Shown here in pieces: positions 1-9,254 of a stretch of DNA of 64,000 nt (the stretch's first letter is position 1; each line of letters opens with the position of its first letter). A model generated the notes under the pieces. It saw only the letters and a program-made list of their open reading frames with translations. It was not told where the DNA came from and ran no database searches. The position numbers and the translations under genes are program-made. Source of the DNA: Marinospirillum perlucidum (GTDB lineage: Bacteria; Pseudomonadota; Gammaproteobacteria; Pseudomonadales; Halomonadaceae); assembly GCF_003336805.1 (NCBI RefSeq), contig NZ_QFWJ01000001.1:470145-534144 (forward strand), read 5' to 3'.

Positions 1-1
1 T

Positions 2-1531
2 TTGGGTGTGGTGGAATGGCTGAATTCCTGGGAAGAAGATCCCAATGGCAAGATCAAGCCAATTGATGGGTATGCTATGCAGGTGCTTTCGACGCCTTTG
101 CCTGGTTCAGATTTTACTGGCACAGGCTGGTCGGATAATCAGAATGCAGCTATAGGAGCTTTTGTCAGTGGCTATGGTTATTTGTTGGATGCCGGTTTAG
201 CCAGCTATACGAATAGCGATAGTGTGACCTTTCCGGCCAATGACAGCAGCTACACCTATTACTGGTTAAAGAAATCCTTGCCCAGTGACCATGACGCCAG
301 TGACCCCTGGTTGAGTGAACTCTACATCCCTTATCAACCCGATTCACTTTTGCAGCGGTTCAGCGATTATTCGGCTTCAGGGAGCATTCAGCCACAAATG
401 ACTGTTCTGCTGGATGGCAAGACCTACCAGGCCGATCCGAATCAAGGGGAGGTTAACATCAGCTGGCTCTATCCCTATGATCGGCATAACCACAATCAGC
501 TTTTTCTACTCTCGGGCACGCTGGTTAATGCCAGCGATGCCACGGATGAACGTCAGTTTGCCTTTCAGGTTTCCAGCATTTTTTATCCGCACACTCAGTC
601 GGATAATGCCACTGGCATCATTGTGCATGGCCTGAATACGGAGAATTCCTTCAACGAGCTGGAAACCGGTCAGACCTTTCGGATTTATTATTCCGGCTCT
701 TTCAAGGATAACAGTCAGAATGATATTGCTACCCGGGATCGTCTCTACTATGGCTTCAGCGAAGATGCGATTACCAATGAATTGACGGATTCCTGGTGGT
801 GTTTTTCCACCTTGCAAAATGGTCTCTGCAACAACGTTAATCGAATGTTCGCGATCAATGTGGATATTGATCCGGCTCGTGTTTACATGCAGATTGCCAG
901 TGAAAACAGCCTGGGCCAGGAAATCTACCGCTCGGATGTGTTTTCCCTGCCTATTATTGCCGACTCAGGTGAGGACGCACCGGGGCCCAAGGCACGGATA
1001 CTGGATGCTTTCCCGGAATATATTCGTGGTAGCCTGAGCAATGGTAGTTTCGATTTGGGCACTCTTAATGCTCTGGCCAGTTCGGCGGCACCAGGGCATT
1101 CCATTGTCCAGTATTCTTGGAGCTTTGATGGTCAGGAAGGAAGTAGTGATAACCCCCCCGTAGGTGGCCATAGCTTTACTGCCAATGGCGAATACGAAAT
1201 CGTGCTTAAGGTGACGGATTCCCAGGGGAAGACGGATGTTGCCCGGCGTCGGGTGGTGGTTTCCGATCAGGGAACCTTTATTCTGCGTAATGTTGGCAAC
1301 GAGTATGCCAGTGGTTATATCGGGATCTATGATAAGGATGGAGACTTGGAGTACTACGATTATTATCGCTATTACTTCCTTTATTCGGGTGAATCCCAGG
1401 AAATCAAGCTTCAGGGTAACAAGAACTACGGCATTAATTATTTTCAGTCAGGTGAAGTCGTGGAGCGTGAAACCCGTTACCTGGGCAAGGGCGCTGAAGA
1501 GTTGTTGGAGTTGAATATGGACGCCTACTAG
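2..1531 (+). CDS. Secreted PKD-domain protein, 5' truncated by the window edge
   Basis: The reading frame is open from the first bases and has no believable start or signal peptide, so the gene begins upstream of the window; the TTG at position 2 is not taken as a start. About 509 residues are visible. Residues of roughly 330-425 form a PKD-like beta-sandwich: an Asp/Gly-rich strand pattern with YSWSFDG and the closing EYEIVLKVTDSQGK. The rest is rich in Asn, Ser, Tyr and Asp, typical of extracellular proteins. A short tail (about 430-509) with many Tyr resembles a small beta-domain. PKD modules usually serve adhesion or substrate binding at the cell surface; no enzymatic domain is seen. Its stop overlaps the stop of the convergent ychJ-like gene. 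Function unknown. Confidence 0.7.
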   Translation: MGVVEWLNSWEEDPNGKIKPIDGYAMQVLSTPLPGSDFTGTGWSDNQNAAIGAFVSGYGYLLDAGLASYTNSDSVTFPANDSSYTYYWLKKSLPSDHDASDPWLSELYIPYQPDSLLQRFSDYSASGSIQPQMTVLLDGKTYQADPNQGEVNISWLYPYDRHNHNQLFLLSGTLVNASDATDERQFAFQVSSIFYPHTQSDNATGIIVHGLNTENSFNELETGQTFRIYYSGSFKDNSQNDIATRDRLYYGFSEDAITNELTDSWWCFSTLQNGLCNNVNRMFAINVDIDPARVYMQIASENSLGQEIYRSDVFSLPIIADSGEDAPGPKARILDAFPEYIRGSLSNGSFDLGTLNALASSAAPGHSIVQYSWSFDGQEGSSDNPPVGGHSFTANGEYEIVLKVTDSQGKTDVARRRVVVSDQGTFILRNVGNEYASGYIGIYDKDGDLEYYDYYRYYFLYSGESQEIKLQGNKNYGINYFQSGEVVERETRYLGKGAEELLELNMDAY

Positions 1532-1540
1532 GCAGGCGTC
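1520..1540. terminator. Stem-loop over two convergent stop codons
   Basis: GACGCCT at 1520-1526 pairs with AGGCGTC at 1534-1540. The 7-nt loop holds the stop codons of both convergent genes (TAG at 1529-1531 on plus, TAG at 1530-1528 on minus). No T-run follows on either side, so intrinsic termination is uncertain. Confidence 0.4.
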
Positions 1541-1920
1541 TGGCCCTGATGATAGAACCACTGGCCGTTTTCGCGGATGAAATCCGATTCTTCTTCCATC
1601 ATCTGCATGCCCTGGCTGGAGCGGTAGTAGGCCCGAAAATGTACCTGCCCCCGGTCGCCCTCGGCATGGCTGGAAACAACCTCCAGGCGCGCCCACTTGG
1701 GTGAGTTTTTTAAATCCAGCTCGGGAGGGCGAGTGGAGGGGTGCCAACTGGCCAGCAGGTAGTCGTCCAGCTGCAGCACAAAAGCTGTATAGCGTGAACG
1801 CATCAAAGCCTCGGGGGTTGTTGCTGCCTGCCCCTGGTGGCAGGGCTGGCAGCATGCCTGATAGCTCAGACCGCTGCCACAAGGGCAGGGGTTGGCCGCT
1901 GTTGGTTTCTTCTTAGCCAA
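1528..1920 (-). CDS. ychJ: YchJ-family SEC-C motif protein
   Basis: A protein of about 130 aa with an N-terminal zinc-binding SEC-C-like motif (CPCGSG, then ACC). It is followed by the YchJ/UPF0225 domain with MRSRYTAF, an SWHPSTRP segment and a C-terminal ENGQWFYH. The family is of unknown function; its SEC-C motif resembles the zinc tail of SecA. An ATG at 1947 is also possible, but I prefer the TTG at 1920. It puts the CPCGS motif near the N-terminus as in the family, and a GGAG..GAG Shine-Dalgarno-like stretch lies at 1928-1935. With this start the gene overlaps the end of xthA by 8 bp, suggesting translational coupling in an xthA-ychJ operon. The stop overlaps that of the convergent PKD gene. 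Confidence 0.8.
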   Translation of the reverse strand: MAKKKPTAANPCPCGSGLSYQACCQPCHQGQAATTPEALMRSRYTAFVLQLDDYLLASWHPSTRPPELDLKNSPKWARLEVVSSHAEGDRGQVHFRAYYRSSQGMQMMEEESDFIRENGQWFYHQGQTPA

Positions 1921-2731
1921 AATCGAACTCACTCCACACAGGGGCATGATCTGAGGGCTTTTCCATGGCGCGAATCGGGTAGTCGATTCCGGTATCCTTG
2001 CAGTAGCCTGCCAAGCCGCGACTGGCCAGGAGGAGGTCGATTCTCAGACCGCGCTTGGGGTCGTCATCAAAGCCTTTGCTGCGATAATCAAACCAGCTGA
2101 AGAATTCGTTACTTTCGGGGTGCTGCTCGCGATAAGTATCCACCAGGCCCCAGCTCAGCAGCTTTTGCATCCACTGGCGTTCTTCAGGCTGGAAGCTGGT
2201 TTTACCAGTTCTCAGCCAGCGTTTGCGATTCTGCTCACCGATACCGATGTCCAGATCCGTGCTGGAGATATTGAAGTCACCGACCACCAGGATGCGATCT
2301 TCAGGATGGAAGTTTTTTTCCAGCAATTCCTGCAGGTCGGCATAAAAGCGGCGCTTAGCCGGGAATTTAACCTCATGATTGATGTTCTCGCCCTGGGGGA
2401 AATAGCCGTTAATCAGCGTCAGGGGCTTGCCATCCGGGCAGGTGTGGCGGGTAACGATCAGACGCTTCTGAGCAGTGTCATCATCACCGGGGAAGCCTTT
2501 TTGTGCGGCTTCCGGCTCCTTGAGGGAGAGGGTGGCCACACCATAATGGGTTTTCTGGCCGTGAAAGGTGGCGTGATAGCCCAAGTCTTCAACGGTTTTC
2601 AGAGGAAAGTCTGGATCGTTGACCTTGGTTTCCTGAAGGGCGATCACTTCCGGTTGGTGTTTCTCGATCAGGGCTTCCAACTGGTGAAAGCGGGCACGGA
2701 GACTGTTGATATTGAAGCTTACAATTTTCAT
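1913..2731 (-). CDS. xthA: Exodeoxyribonuclease III
   Basis: A 272-aa protein of the EEP (exonuclease-endonuclease-phosphatase) fold, close to the usual length of ExoIII. Motifs in order: [11 protein letters not shown] at the N-terminus, LQETKV with the metal-binding Glu, a central VVGDFNI and a C-terminal SDHAPVW holding the catalytic Asp-His pair. The family cleaves DNA 5' of abasic sites and degrades duplex DNA 3' to 5' in base-excision repair, in the cytoplasm. It is read divergently from dcd across about 130 bp and overlaps the downstream ychJ-like gene. Nothing unusual is seen. Confidence 0.93.
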   Translation of the reverse strand: MKIVSFNINSLRARFHQLEALIEKHQPEVIALQETKVNDPDFPLKTVEDLGYHATFHGQKTHYGVATLSLKEPEAAQKGFPGDDDTAQKRLIVTRHTCPDGKPLTLINGYFPQGENINHEVKFPAKRRFYADLQELLEKNFHPEDRILVVGDFNISSTDLDIGIGEQNRKRWLRTGKTSFQPEERQWMQKLLSWGLVDTYREQHPESNEFFSWFDYRSKGFDDDPKRGLRIDLLLASRGLAGYCKDTGIDYPIRAMEKPSDHAPVWSEFDFG

Positions 2732-2860
2732 GAAAGAGGCAAGATCCTTGAATGGACGATCATGGATAAACTGATTTAACAGGGGATTTTAGCATCTTTG
2801 ATCTGCTAGAATAGTGCGGTTTTTTAAGCTGAATACCAGACTCTGTTACCGGGGAGCAGC

Positions 2861-3427
2861 ATGAGCATAAAATCGGACCACTGGATACGTCGCATGGCGC
2901 AGGAAAAGCAGATGATCGAGCCTTTTGAGGCGGGTCAGGTGCGCGATGCGAAGGAACAGAAAATTATCTCCTACGGCACTTCCAGCTACGGCTATGATGT
3001 CCGTTGTGCTGATGAATTCAAGATTTTTACCAACATCAATTCCAGCATCGTCGATCCCAAGAATTTTGATGATAAAAGCTTTGTTGAGGTGAAGGGGGAT
3101 CGCTGCATTATCCCGCCCAACTCCTTTGCTCTGGCCAGAACTGTGGAGTATTTCCGTATTCCCCGTGATGTGCTGGTAGTTTGCCTGGGCAAGAGCACCT
3201 ATGCGCGTTGTGGCATTATCGTTAATGTCACCCCGCTGGAGCCGGAGTGGGAAGGGCATGTCACCCTGGAGTTCTCCAATACCACGCCGCTGCCCGCCGT
3301 TATTTATGCCAATGAAGGCGTGGCCCAGATGCTCTTCTTTGGTGGCGATGAGGTCTGCGATGTTTCCTACAAGGATCGTCAGGGCAAGTATCAGGGGCAA
3401 AGAGGTGTGACTCTGCCACGAGCCTGA
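2861..3427 (+). CDS. dcd: dCTP deaminase
   Basis: 188 aa, the typical length of bacterial Dcd. It carries the family signature: YGYDVRC near residue 45, KSTYARCG around 110, and [16 protein letters not shown] with the catalytic Glu. The enzyme is a homotrimer converting dCTP to dUTP and ammonia, feeding dTMP synthesis. The start ATG at 2861 follows a GGGGAGCAGC ribosome-binding stretch. A TAGAAT box at 2807-2812 could be the -10 of its promoter, but no good -35 is visible. A strong bidirectional terminator separates it from the convergent mqo. Confidence 0.95.
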   Translation: MSIKSDHWIRRMAQEKQMIEPFEAGQVRDAKEQKIISYGTSSYGYDVRCADEFKIFTNINSSIVDPKNFDDKSFVEVKGDRCIIPPNSFALARTVEYFRIPRDVLVVCLGKSTYARCGIIVNVTPLEPEWEGHVTLEFSNTTPLPAVIYANEGVAQMLFFGGDEVCDVSYKDRQGKYQGQRGVTLPRA

Positions 3428-3447
3428 GCCGAGAATTTGCCAGACAT

Positions 3448-3480
3448 AAAAAAACCCGCTTGGACTAAGCGGGTTTTTTT
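3448..3480. terminator. Bidirectional Rho-independent terminator
   Basis: ACCCGCTT (3454-3461) pairs with AAGCGGGT (3467-3474) around a 5-nt loop. An A-run lies on the left and a T-run on the right, so it can stop both dcd (+) and mqo (-), which converge here. Confidence 0.9.
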
Positions 3481-3501
3481 GTTGCTGTTAGCAGCAGAGG
3501 A

Positions 3502-5019
3502 TCAGGCAACGCCCTCAGCGGCTTCGGCTTGAGCCTCTTTCTGCAGTTGCAGCGTCTTCAGGGTGCGTTTTCTGACGTCTTGCAGGAGTTCAGCGTCTTC
3601 AGCCAGTTTCTGCCCGTAGGAAGGAATCATGGCCTTGATCATGCGCTGTCCGTCTTCGCTGGCCAGCAGCTTGGGGAAGGCCCGCTCAATCACGTTAAGC
3701 ATGGCCTGAACGGCTGTAGAAGCGCCCGGAGAGGCACCCAGCAGGGCTGCCAGGCTCTGGTCTTCGGAGACAATCACTTCAGTACCGAATTCCAGCTTGC
3801 CGCCACCTTTTTCGTTCTTCTTGATGATCTGTACACGCTGACCGGCAATCGACAGCTGCCAGTCTTCTTCCTTGGCTTCAGGGAAGTAGTTACGCAGCGC
3901 AGCGACGCGGGATTTGTGCGACTGACGCGATTCGCTGATCAGGTAGCGAGTCAGATCCATATTGCTCATGCCCACAGACATCAGCGGACGCAGGTTGTTG
4001 GGCTTGATCGAAAGAGGCAGATCCAGGAAAGAACCTTTTTTCAGGAACTTGGTGGTGAAACCGGCAAAAGGACCGAAAAGCAGGGCTTTCTTGCCATTGA
4101 TGATGCGCGTGTCCAGATGGGGAACGGACATGGGAGGCGCACCCAGAGGCGGTTTGCCATAGACCTTGGCATTGTGCTTTTCAATGATTTCCGGGTTGTT
4201 GCAGATCAGCCATTGACCACTGACGGGGAAGCCGCCATAGCCGTGGGCTTCCTTGATGCCGGATTTTTGCAGCAGGGTCAGGGCTGCACCACCAGCACCG
4301 ATAAATACAAAACGGGCGTTGATCTTGCTGGTTTCGCCAGCACCGGTGTCCTTGAGGGTGACATCCCAGGTGCCGCCCGGATTCTGCTTGAGATTGGCAA
4401 CCGAGTGGTTGAGCAGCAGTTCAAAGCCTTCCTGCTGGGTCAGGTTCTTGACCAGGCTGCGGCTGAGTTCGCCAAAGTTAACGTCCGAGCCGTAGGCAAC
4501 GCGTGTTGCCGCGACTTTTTCACCGGGCTGGCGATTTTGCATGACCAGCGGCATCCACTCGGTGATCTTGTCGGGATCTTCGCTGTATTCCATGTCCCGG
4601 AAGAGATGGTGTTGGCTCAGGGTTTCGTAGCGCTTGCGCAGGAAGGCTACGTTTTCCTCGCCCCAGACAAAGCTGCAGTGAGGAGCAGGATTGATAAAGT
4701 TGCTGGGTGAGGGCAGGGAACCTTCTTCAACCAGGTAGGACCAGAACTGCAGGCTTAGCTCGAAAGCCGAGTTGATGTTCAGAGCCTTGGTGGTATCGAT
4801 GCTGGAATCATCCAGCTGAGGTGTATAGTTGAGTTCACAGTAGGCAGCATGTCCGGTGCCGGCGTTATTCAGCGCATCCGTACTTTCCTGTGCGACCTGG
4901 TCGAGGCGCTCGACCATTGCCATTTTCAGTGATGGATCCAGTTGCTTGAGTAGCATGCCCAGTGTAGAGCTCATGGCTCCAGCACCTACGAGCAACACGT
5001 CCACTTGCTTTGCTGTCAT
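3502..5019 (-). CDS. mqo: Malate:quinone oxidoreductase
   Basis: 505 aa, within the usual 480-550 of Mqo. The N-terminus has the FAD-binding Rossmann motif VDVLLVGAGAMSSTLG, followed by the family segments ESTDALNNAGTGHAAYCE and NPAPHCSFVWG. An internal VFIGAGGAAL and a C-terminal ASPGASTAVQAM complete the pattern. It is a peripheral inner-membrane flavoprotein oxidising malate to oxaloacetate and passing electrons to quinone, an alternative to NAD malate dehydrogenase in the TCA cycle. It stands alone: convergent with dcd, divergent from the SLC13 transporter. That neighbour may import C4-dicarboxylates, which would fit metabolically, but this is inference. Confidence 0.95.
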   Translation of the reverse strand: MTAKQVDVLLVGAGAMSSTLGMLLKQLDPSLKMAMVERLDQVAQESTDALNNAGTGHAAYCELNYTPQLDDSSIDTTKALNINSAFELSLQFWSYLVEEGSLPSPSNFINPAPHCSFVWGEENVAFLRKRYETLSQHHLFRDMEYSEDPDKITEWMPLVMQNRQPGEKVAATRVAYGSDVNFGELSRSLVKNLTQQEGFELLLNHSVANLKQNPGGTWDVTLKDTGAGETSKINARFVFIGAGGAALTLLQKSGIKEAHGYGGFPVSGQWLICNNPEIIEKHNAKVYGKPPLGAPPMSVPHLDTRIINGKKALLFGPFAGFTTKFLKKGSFLDLPLSIKPNNLRPLMSVGMSNMDLTRYLISESRQSHKSRVAALRNYFPEAKEEDWQLSIAGQRVQIIKKNEKGGGKLEFGTEVIVSEDQSLAALLGASPGASTAVQAMLNVIERAFPKLLASEDGQRMIKAMIPSYGQKLAEDAELLQDVRKRTLKTLQLQKEAQAEAAEGVA

Positions 5020-5234
5020 CTTGAATTAACCCCATCCAGTTCATTATGGCGGCGATTATAGGCTTCGCCCTGCGACAATCAATCCGCCTATAGTGGAATA
5101 AGCCATAAATACTGGTTATGGCAATGACTTTAGCCTGCAAGTTCCCGGATTTTACGAATTGACGCAAATTTGCGCTATCTTTTTGTCGGGGTGTCGCTAA
5201 AATCCTTGCAAAATCTGGTGTTATAGGAGTTTTC

Positions 5235-6563
5235 GTGCGTCTGCTTCATTGCTTTTTATCGCTGGTTTCTTTTCTGGCCATCTACTGGTTGGCTCCTCTT
5301 GAGCAGCCGATTGCAGCGGGCCTGGCTATTCTGGTCATGATCGCCTGGCTGTGGCTCACCGAAGCGCTGCACGTCAGTGTAACGGCTTTGCTAGTGCCTT
5401 TACTCACCAGTGCCACCGGTATTTTTACCCTGCCGGAATCCCTGGAGAATTTTGCCAACCCGATTATTTTTCTGTTTTTGGGTGGTTTTGCCCTGGCTGC
5501 CGGTTTACGCCAGCAGGGGCTGGATCGTTGGATGGCCGCCTGGGTGATGCAAAAGGCGGGGGGAGAACTGGGGCGAGCAGCGCGCTGGCTATTTGCCCTG
5601 ACCGCTCTCTTGTCCATGTGGATCAGTAATACGGCAACTGCGGCCATGATGCTGCCTTTGGCTTTGGGTCTTTTATCACCCCTGGATGCGGAAAAATACC
5701 GCAAAACCTGGATTTATGTCCTGCTGGGAGTGGCTTTCAGTGCCAATATCGGTGGCATAGGTACCCTGGTCGGCAGCCCACCCAATGCCATTGCCGCTTC
5801 GGCCGTGGGGATCAGTTTCGGCCAGTGGCTGCTCTGGGGCTTGCCTTTGGTGGTGGTGCTTTTGCCCGCCATGGATCTGATGTTGCGCTGGTCGCTGAAA
5901 CCGGCATTAACGGCTGAAGTCAGTGTGGCCGAAGTGGAAATGCACTGGTCGCGTCGTCATACGGGAATGTTATTCGTCTTTTTGTTGACAGTTGTGTTAT
6001 GGGTTTTCGGTGCACCGCTAGGCCAGTTAGTTGGTATCGAAAAGGGCTATGATTCAGCTGTGGCGCTGCTTGCACTGGTTCTGCTACATACCTTTGGTCT
6101 GGCCTCCTGGCGTGAAATCGAGAAAAGTGCCGACTGGGGGGTGCTGCTCCTGTTTGGCGGGGGTATCACTTTGAGTGCGGCTCTGGGTGTCAGTGGAACC
6201 GGGGCCTGGCTGGCTGCAGTACTGGGTGGCGTTTTTACCAGTTTACCGGCATTGCTGATTCTGGCTCTGATGCTGGTCTTTGCCCTGGCACTGACCGAAG
6301 TAGCCAGCAATACCGCCAGTGCGGCTCTTTTGATTCCCCTGTTCACCGGGATGGTACCGGAAATCGATTCCGTGGTGGTGGCGGTCATGATTGCCGTGGC
6401 AACCTCTTGTGCCTTCCTGCTGCCTGTGGCGACGCCACCCAATGCCATTATTTTTGGCAGTGGCAAGGTGCCCCAGAAGGCGATGATCCTCCAGGGCAGC
6501 TGGGTCACTCTGGTGGTTCTGCCGCTGCTGATACTGGCTTCGGGCCTGGCGCTGTTGTTTTAG
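5235..6563 (+). CDS. SLC13/DASS-family sodium:anion symporter
   Basis: 442 aa, strongly hydrophobic with about 11-12 membrane segments. Both halves carry the Ser-Asn-Thr motif typical of the divalent anion:sodium symporters: WISNTATAAMMLP (about 135) and EVASNTASAALLIP (about 355). Each is followed by a Pro-Pro-Asn loop, GSPPNAIAAS and ATPPNAIIFG. These segments hold the two sodium sites and the substrate carboxylates in the family. The substrate is probably a dicarboxylate such as succinate or malate, but sulfate cannot be excluded. The GTG start at 5235 has an AGGAG six bases upstream. A MITE-like repeat begins 11 bp after the stop. Confidence 0.85.
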   Translation: MRLLHCFLSLVSFLAIYWLAPLEQPIAAGLAILVMIAWLWLTEALHVSVTALLVPLLTSATGIFTLPESLENFANPIIFLFLGGFALAAGLRQQGLDRWMAAWVMQKAGGELGRAARWLFALTALLSMWISNTATAAMMLPLALGLLSPLDAEKYRKTWIYVLLGVAFSANIGGIGTLVGSPPNAIAASAVGISFGQWLLWGLPLVVVLLPAMDLMLRWSLKPALTAEVSVAEVEMHWSRRHTGMLFVFLLTVVLWVFGAPLGQLVGIEKGYDSAVALLALVLLHTFGLASWREIEKSADWGVLLLFGGGITLSAALGVSGTGAWLAAVLGGVFTSLPALLILALMLVFALALTEVASNTASAALLIPLFTGMVPEIDSVVVAVMIAVATSCAFLLPVATPPNAIIFGSGKVPQKAMILQGSWVTLVVLPLLILASGLALLF

Positions 6564-6573
6564 CAGCAGGCGA

Positions 6574-6716
6574 GGGAGCCTCTGATTAACTATTGCGCTT
6601 GCTTATGCTGTGTTGAAATTGACCTCAAAAATGCTCATTTACTAGCTGTAAACTCCGCTTTTTCGTTCAATTTCGCCTTGCCTAATCTACGCTCATGACA
6701 TTAATCAGAGGCTCCC
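6574..6716. mobile_element. 143-bp MITE-like element with 16-bp inverted repeats
   Basis: Perfect 16-bp terminal inverted repeats, GGGAGCCTCTGATTAA at 6574-6589 and its reverse complement at 6701-6716, enclose 111 bp with no ORF. The inner flanks keep partial mirror symmetry (GAAATTGA on each arm). I see no clear target-site duplication. The right repeat supplies the last codons (Gly-Ala-Ser-Asp) and the TAA stop of the prs-like gene, so the element appears to have landed at the end of that gene. I read it as a non-autonomous transposon remnant; its parent family is not assigned. Confidence 0.75.
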
Positions 6717-7651
6717 GGGGCATTTTTTTTAAGCCATTCCTCCAGGCCTCGTGCCAGTGCCGGAGCCAGATCGATGGCATTGGAGGGATGAGGCACGGAG
6801 TTGCTGGTGACCACGGCCTGGGTGTGGCTTTCATTCAGCAGCTCCCAGGCGCCGGCACCAAAGAGGCCATGGGTGCCGATACAGACGGCCGGTTGCATGC
6901 CCGCTTTTTTCAGGTGCTCCAGAGTTTGTAGCAGGGTGCGGCCGCTGGAGATGATGTCATCCACCAGAACCGGGGTATGCTCGCGGTAGCTATCGACATG
7001 GGGCACGGAAACCTCAACATCCAGATCACCACTGCGAACCTTTTCCAGAACCTCGAAAGGGGCATCCGCCAGGCGGGCCACTTCAGCCACCCACTGTTCA
7101 CTCTCGCTATCCGGCCCCAGTAGCAGAGGGTTCCTGACTTCCTTGAGTATCCAGGCAGCAACGCTTTCTGCAGAAACCAGTGCCTGACTTTCCAGCCCGT
7201 AGATTTCATCCAGGTTGTGGTAGCGATGCAGATGCGGATCGACCGTGATCAGAAAATCAAAGCTACGCGAGATAAGGCTGGCAAAGTGGCGTGAAGTCAG
7301 GCTTTCACCGCTATGAAAGCGTTTGTCCTGACGCATGTAGCAAAGATAGGGTGCCACCAGGGCCAGACGTCTGGCACCCAGTTCTCTCAGGGTTTCAGCC
7401 ACAAAAATCAGGGGCAGAAACTTGGGGTTGGGGTCATGCAGACTGCAGACCAACAGGCAATCGCGTCCATTGACCGGGCTGGCGATGCGGGCATAGCTTT
7501 CACCATCCGGGAACTGGCGGTACTCCAGTTCCCCGGCTTCACCGCCGAGTTGCTGAAGCAGTTTGTCGGCCATGGAGGCAGGCCCGCTGGACTGGCTGTC
7601 AAAGAGGGCGTCCAGATTGAAAATAACCGGATTGGATGTTTTTGTTTTCAT
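6701..7651 (-). CDS. Ribose-phosphate pyrophosphokinase paralogue
   Basis: 316 aa, the length of PRPP synthetases. It has FPDGESYARI near residue 48, PYLCYMRQDKRF (ATP-binding region), TVDPHLHRY with the catalytic His region, and the PRPP-binding loop VLVDDIISSGRTL. It should form PRPP from ribose-5-phosphate and ATP, or run the reverse. It overlaps the upstream phosphorylase gene by the 4 bp ATGA, so the pair is translationally coupled. This is probably not the housekeeping prs, which normally sits near ispE; it looks like a dedicated partner for the phosphorylase. The last residues and stop come from a MITE-like repeat, so the native C-terminus may have been replaced. Confidence 0.82.
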   Translation of the reverse strand: MKTKTSNPVIFNLDALFDSQSSGPASMADKLLQQLGGEAGELEYRQFPDGESYARIASPVNGRDCLLVCSLHDPNPKFLPLIFVAETLRELGARRLALVAPYLCYMRQDKRFHSGESLTSRHFASLISRSFDFLITVDPHLHRYHNLDEIYGLESQALVSAESVAAWILKEVRNPLLLGPDSESEQWVAEVARLADAPFEVLEKVRSGDLDVEVSVPHVDSYREHTPVLVDDIISSGRTLLQTLEHLKKAGMQPAVCIGTHGLFGAGAWELLNESHTQAVVTSNSVPHPSNAIDLAPALARGLEEWLKKNAPGASD

Positions 7652-9174
7652 TCGCTGATGGCAACCATGTTGGGGTGGGCTTCCAGAAACTCGACGGCAT
7701 ATTCCAGTTCACCCGGGCTATCGGCATGCAGGGTGATGAGTAGCTGGCCGGGCTGGATTTCGTCACCCAGTTTGACATTCAGACTGACGCCGGCCGTGGG
7801 GTCTTCCGGTGCACCGGCCAGTTTGGCCAACTGGGAAATCTGGCGATTATCTATACTGGTGATCTTGCCGCTTTTCTTGCTTTGCCAGTTGTACTGGTAG
7901 GGGGCCAGAGCAGGCTCCTTGAAGCCTCCCTGGGCCTTGCAGATCGCCATGAACTGCTCCAGTGCCTGGCCGGATTCCAATGTTTCTCTGGCTTTTTTCT
8001 CGCCTTCGCCTGCGGCAGCCAAGCCGGCCATCTCCAGGAGTCGGGCCGAGAGGGTCAGGGCTCTTTCTCGCAGGTCTTCGGGGGCATCTTCCTGATTGCG
8101 CAGTACAGCCAGCAGATCCCTGGCTTCCAGGGCCGGACCGATCCCACGCCCAACCGGCTGGGTGCCGTCGGTACGGATTACCTGGATATCCAGCCCCAGA
8201 GCCTGACCGGTGTTGATGAGATGACGACTGAGCAGATCGGCAGCCTCGTCGCTGCGTACCTTGGCCGTGGGGCCGATGGGGATGTCGATCAATACATGAC
8301 TGGAACCGGCTGCTGCCTTTTTGGACAGAACAGAAGCCACCATCTGGCCTTCACTGTCCAGATCCAGCATGCGTTCCACCCGAATCAGAATATCGTCGGC
8401 CGGAGACAAATTGACCGAGCCGCCCCAGGCCAGACAGCCCCCATGTTCGGTCACCACCTTTTTCAGGGTATCCAGGCTCAATTCCACCTGGGTCATGGTC
8501 GCCAGGGTATCGGCGGTTCCGGCGGGGGAGGTAATGGCCCGCGAGGAGGTCTTGGGCATGATGGCCCCGCAGGCGGTGACTATGGCAACTACGATAGGAG
8601 TCGTGCGGTTGCCAGCTAAGCCGCCGACGCAATGCTTGTCCACCACCTTGGGCTGGCCCCAGTCGAGCTGGCGACCCGAGCGCAGCATGGCGCGGGTCAA
8701 GGCGGTGATTTCATCCTGATCGAGATTGTCTCCAGCACAGGCGGTGACAAAACTGGATAGATGCACATCGGAATAACGCCCGGCAACGATGTCATCAATG
8801 ATTTCCTGAGTCTGTTCCTGATCCAGGCGATGGCCATAGACCTTGTGGCGCAGGTGGCTCAAGGACAGAACCGGGTCCGGATGGCGGATATGGGCCTCAC
8901 TGTTGGCATCCGGCTGCAGGCGCTGCCAGGCGGATTCAGACAGGCCCATTTCGCCCGGCTTTAATAGCTGATCATTATCGACAATCGACAAGGTTGCCAG
9001 AATCGAGCGGTCACCGATGCGGATGAGAACCCGGCTGCTGGAGGTAAAGCCTTCCGAACGGCAGACATGACTGTTGCGGCGAAGATAAACCACCAGTTCC
9101 TGATGGGTATCAATACCCAGTCGCAGGGGTTTGAGCCGAAACGCCGGCTCATCGGAAACCACAGAGACCACCAT
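7648..9174 (-). CDS. AMP phosphorylase-like / putative thymidine phosphorylase
   Basis: 508 aa. The first 90 or so residues form an extra N-terminal domain seen in archaeal AMP phosphorylases and in the long putative thymidine phosphorylases of proteobacteria, and absent from classical DeoA. Then follow the nucleoside-phosphorylase core with VDKHCVGG, the phosphate-binding KTSSRAITSPAGTADT, and a C-terminal beta domain. The family cleaves a nucleoside or nucleoside monophosphate with phosphate. In archaea the products are ribose-1,5-bisphosphate and a base. Its coupling to a PRPP synthetase gene argues for phosphorylated pentose chemistry rather than simple thymidine salvage (inference). AAGGAA lies five bases before the ATG at 9174. 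Confidence 0.82.
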   Translation of the reverse strand: MVVSVVSDEPAFRLKPLRLGIDTHQELVVYLRRNSHVCRSEGFTSSSRVLIRIGDRSILATLSIVDNDQLLKPGEMGLSESAWQRLQPDANSEAHIRHPDPVLSLSHLRHKVYGHRLDQEQTQEIIDDIVAGRYSDVHLSSFVTACAGDNLDQDEITALTRAMLRSGRQLDWGQPKVVDKHCVGGLAGNRTTPIVVAIVTACGAIMPKTSSRAITSPAGTADTLATMTQVELSLDTLKKVVTEHGGCLAWGGSVNLSPADDILIRVERMLDLDSEGQMVASVLSKKAAAGSSHVLIDIPIGPTAKVRSDEAADLLSRHLINTGQALGLDIQVIRTDGTQPVGRGIGPALEARDLLAVLRNQEDAPEDLRERALTLSARLLEMAGLAAAGEGEKKARETLESGQALEQFMAICKAQGGFKEPALAPYQYNWQSKKSGKITSIDNRQISQLAKLAGAPEDPTAGVSLNVKLGDEIQPGQLLITLHADSPGELEYAVEFLEAHPNMVAISE

Positions 9175-9254
9175 AAAATTTCCTTGTAAAGAGAAGATCT
9201 TACGGCAATCTTAGTGGTAGAGACGAGTAAAGAGCAAGTTGCACTGCAATAGTG

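Noticed and set aside
3529..4710. 393-codon plus-strand open frame opposite mqo
   Set aside because: It is antisense to a clear mqo gene, has no family signature, and its composition mirrors the codon bias of the opposite strand.
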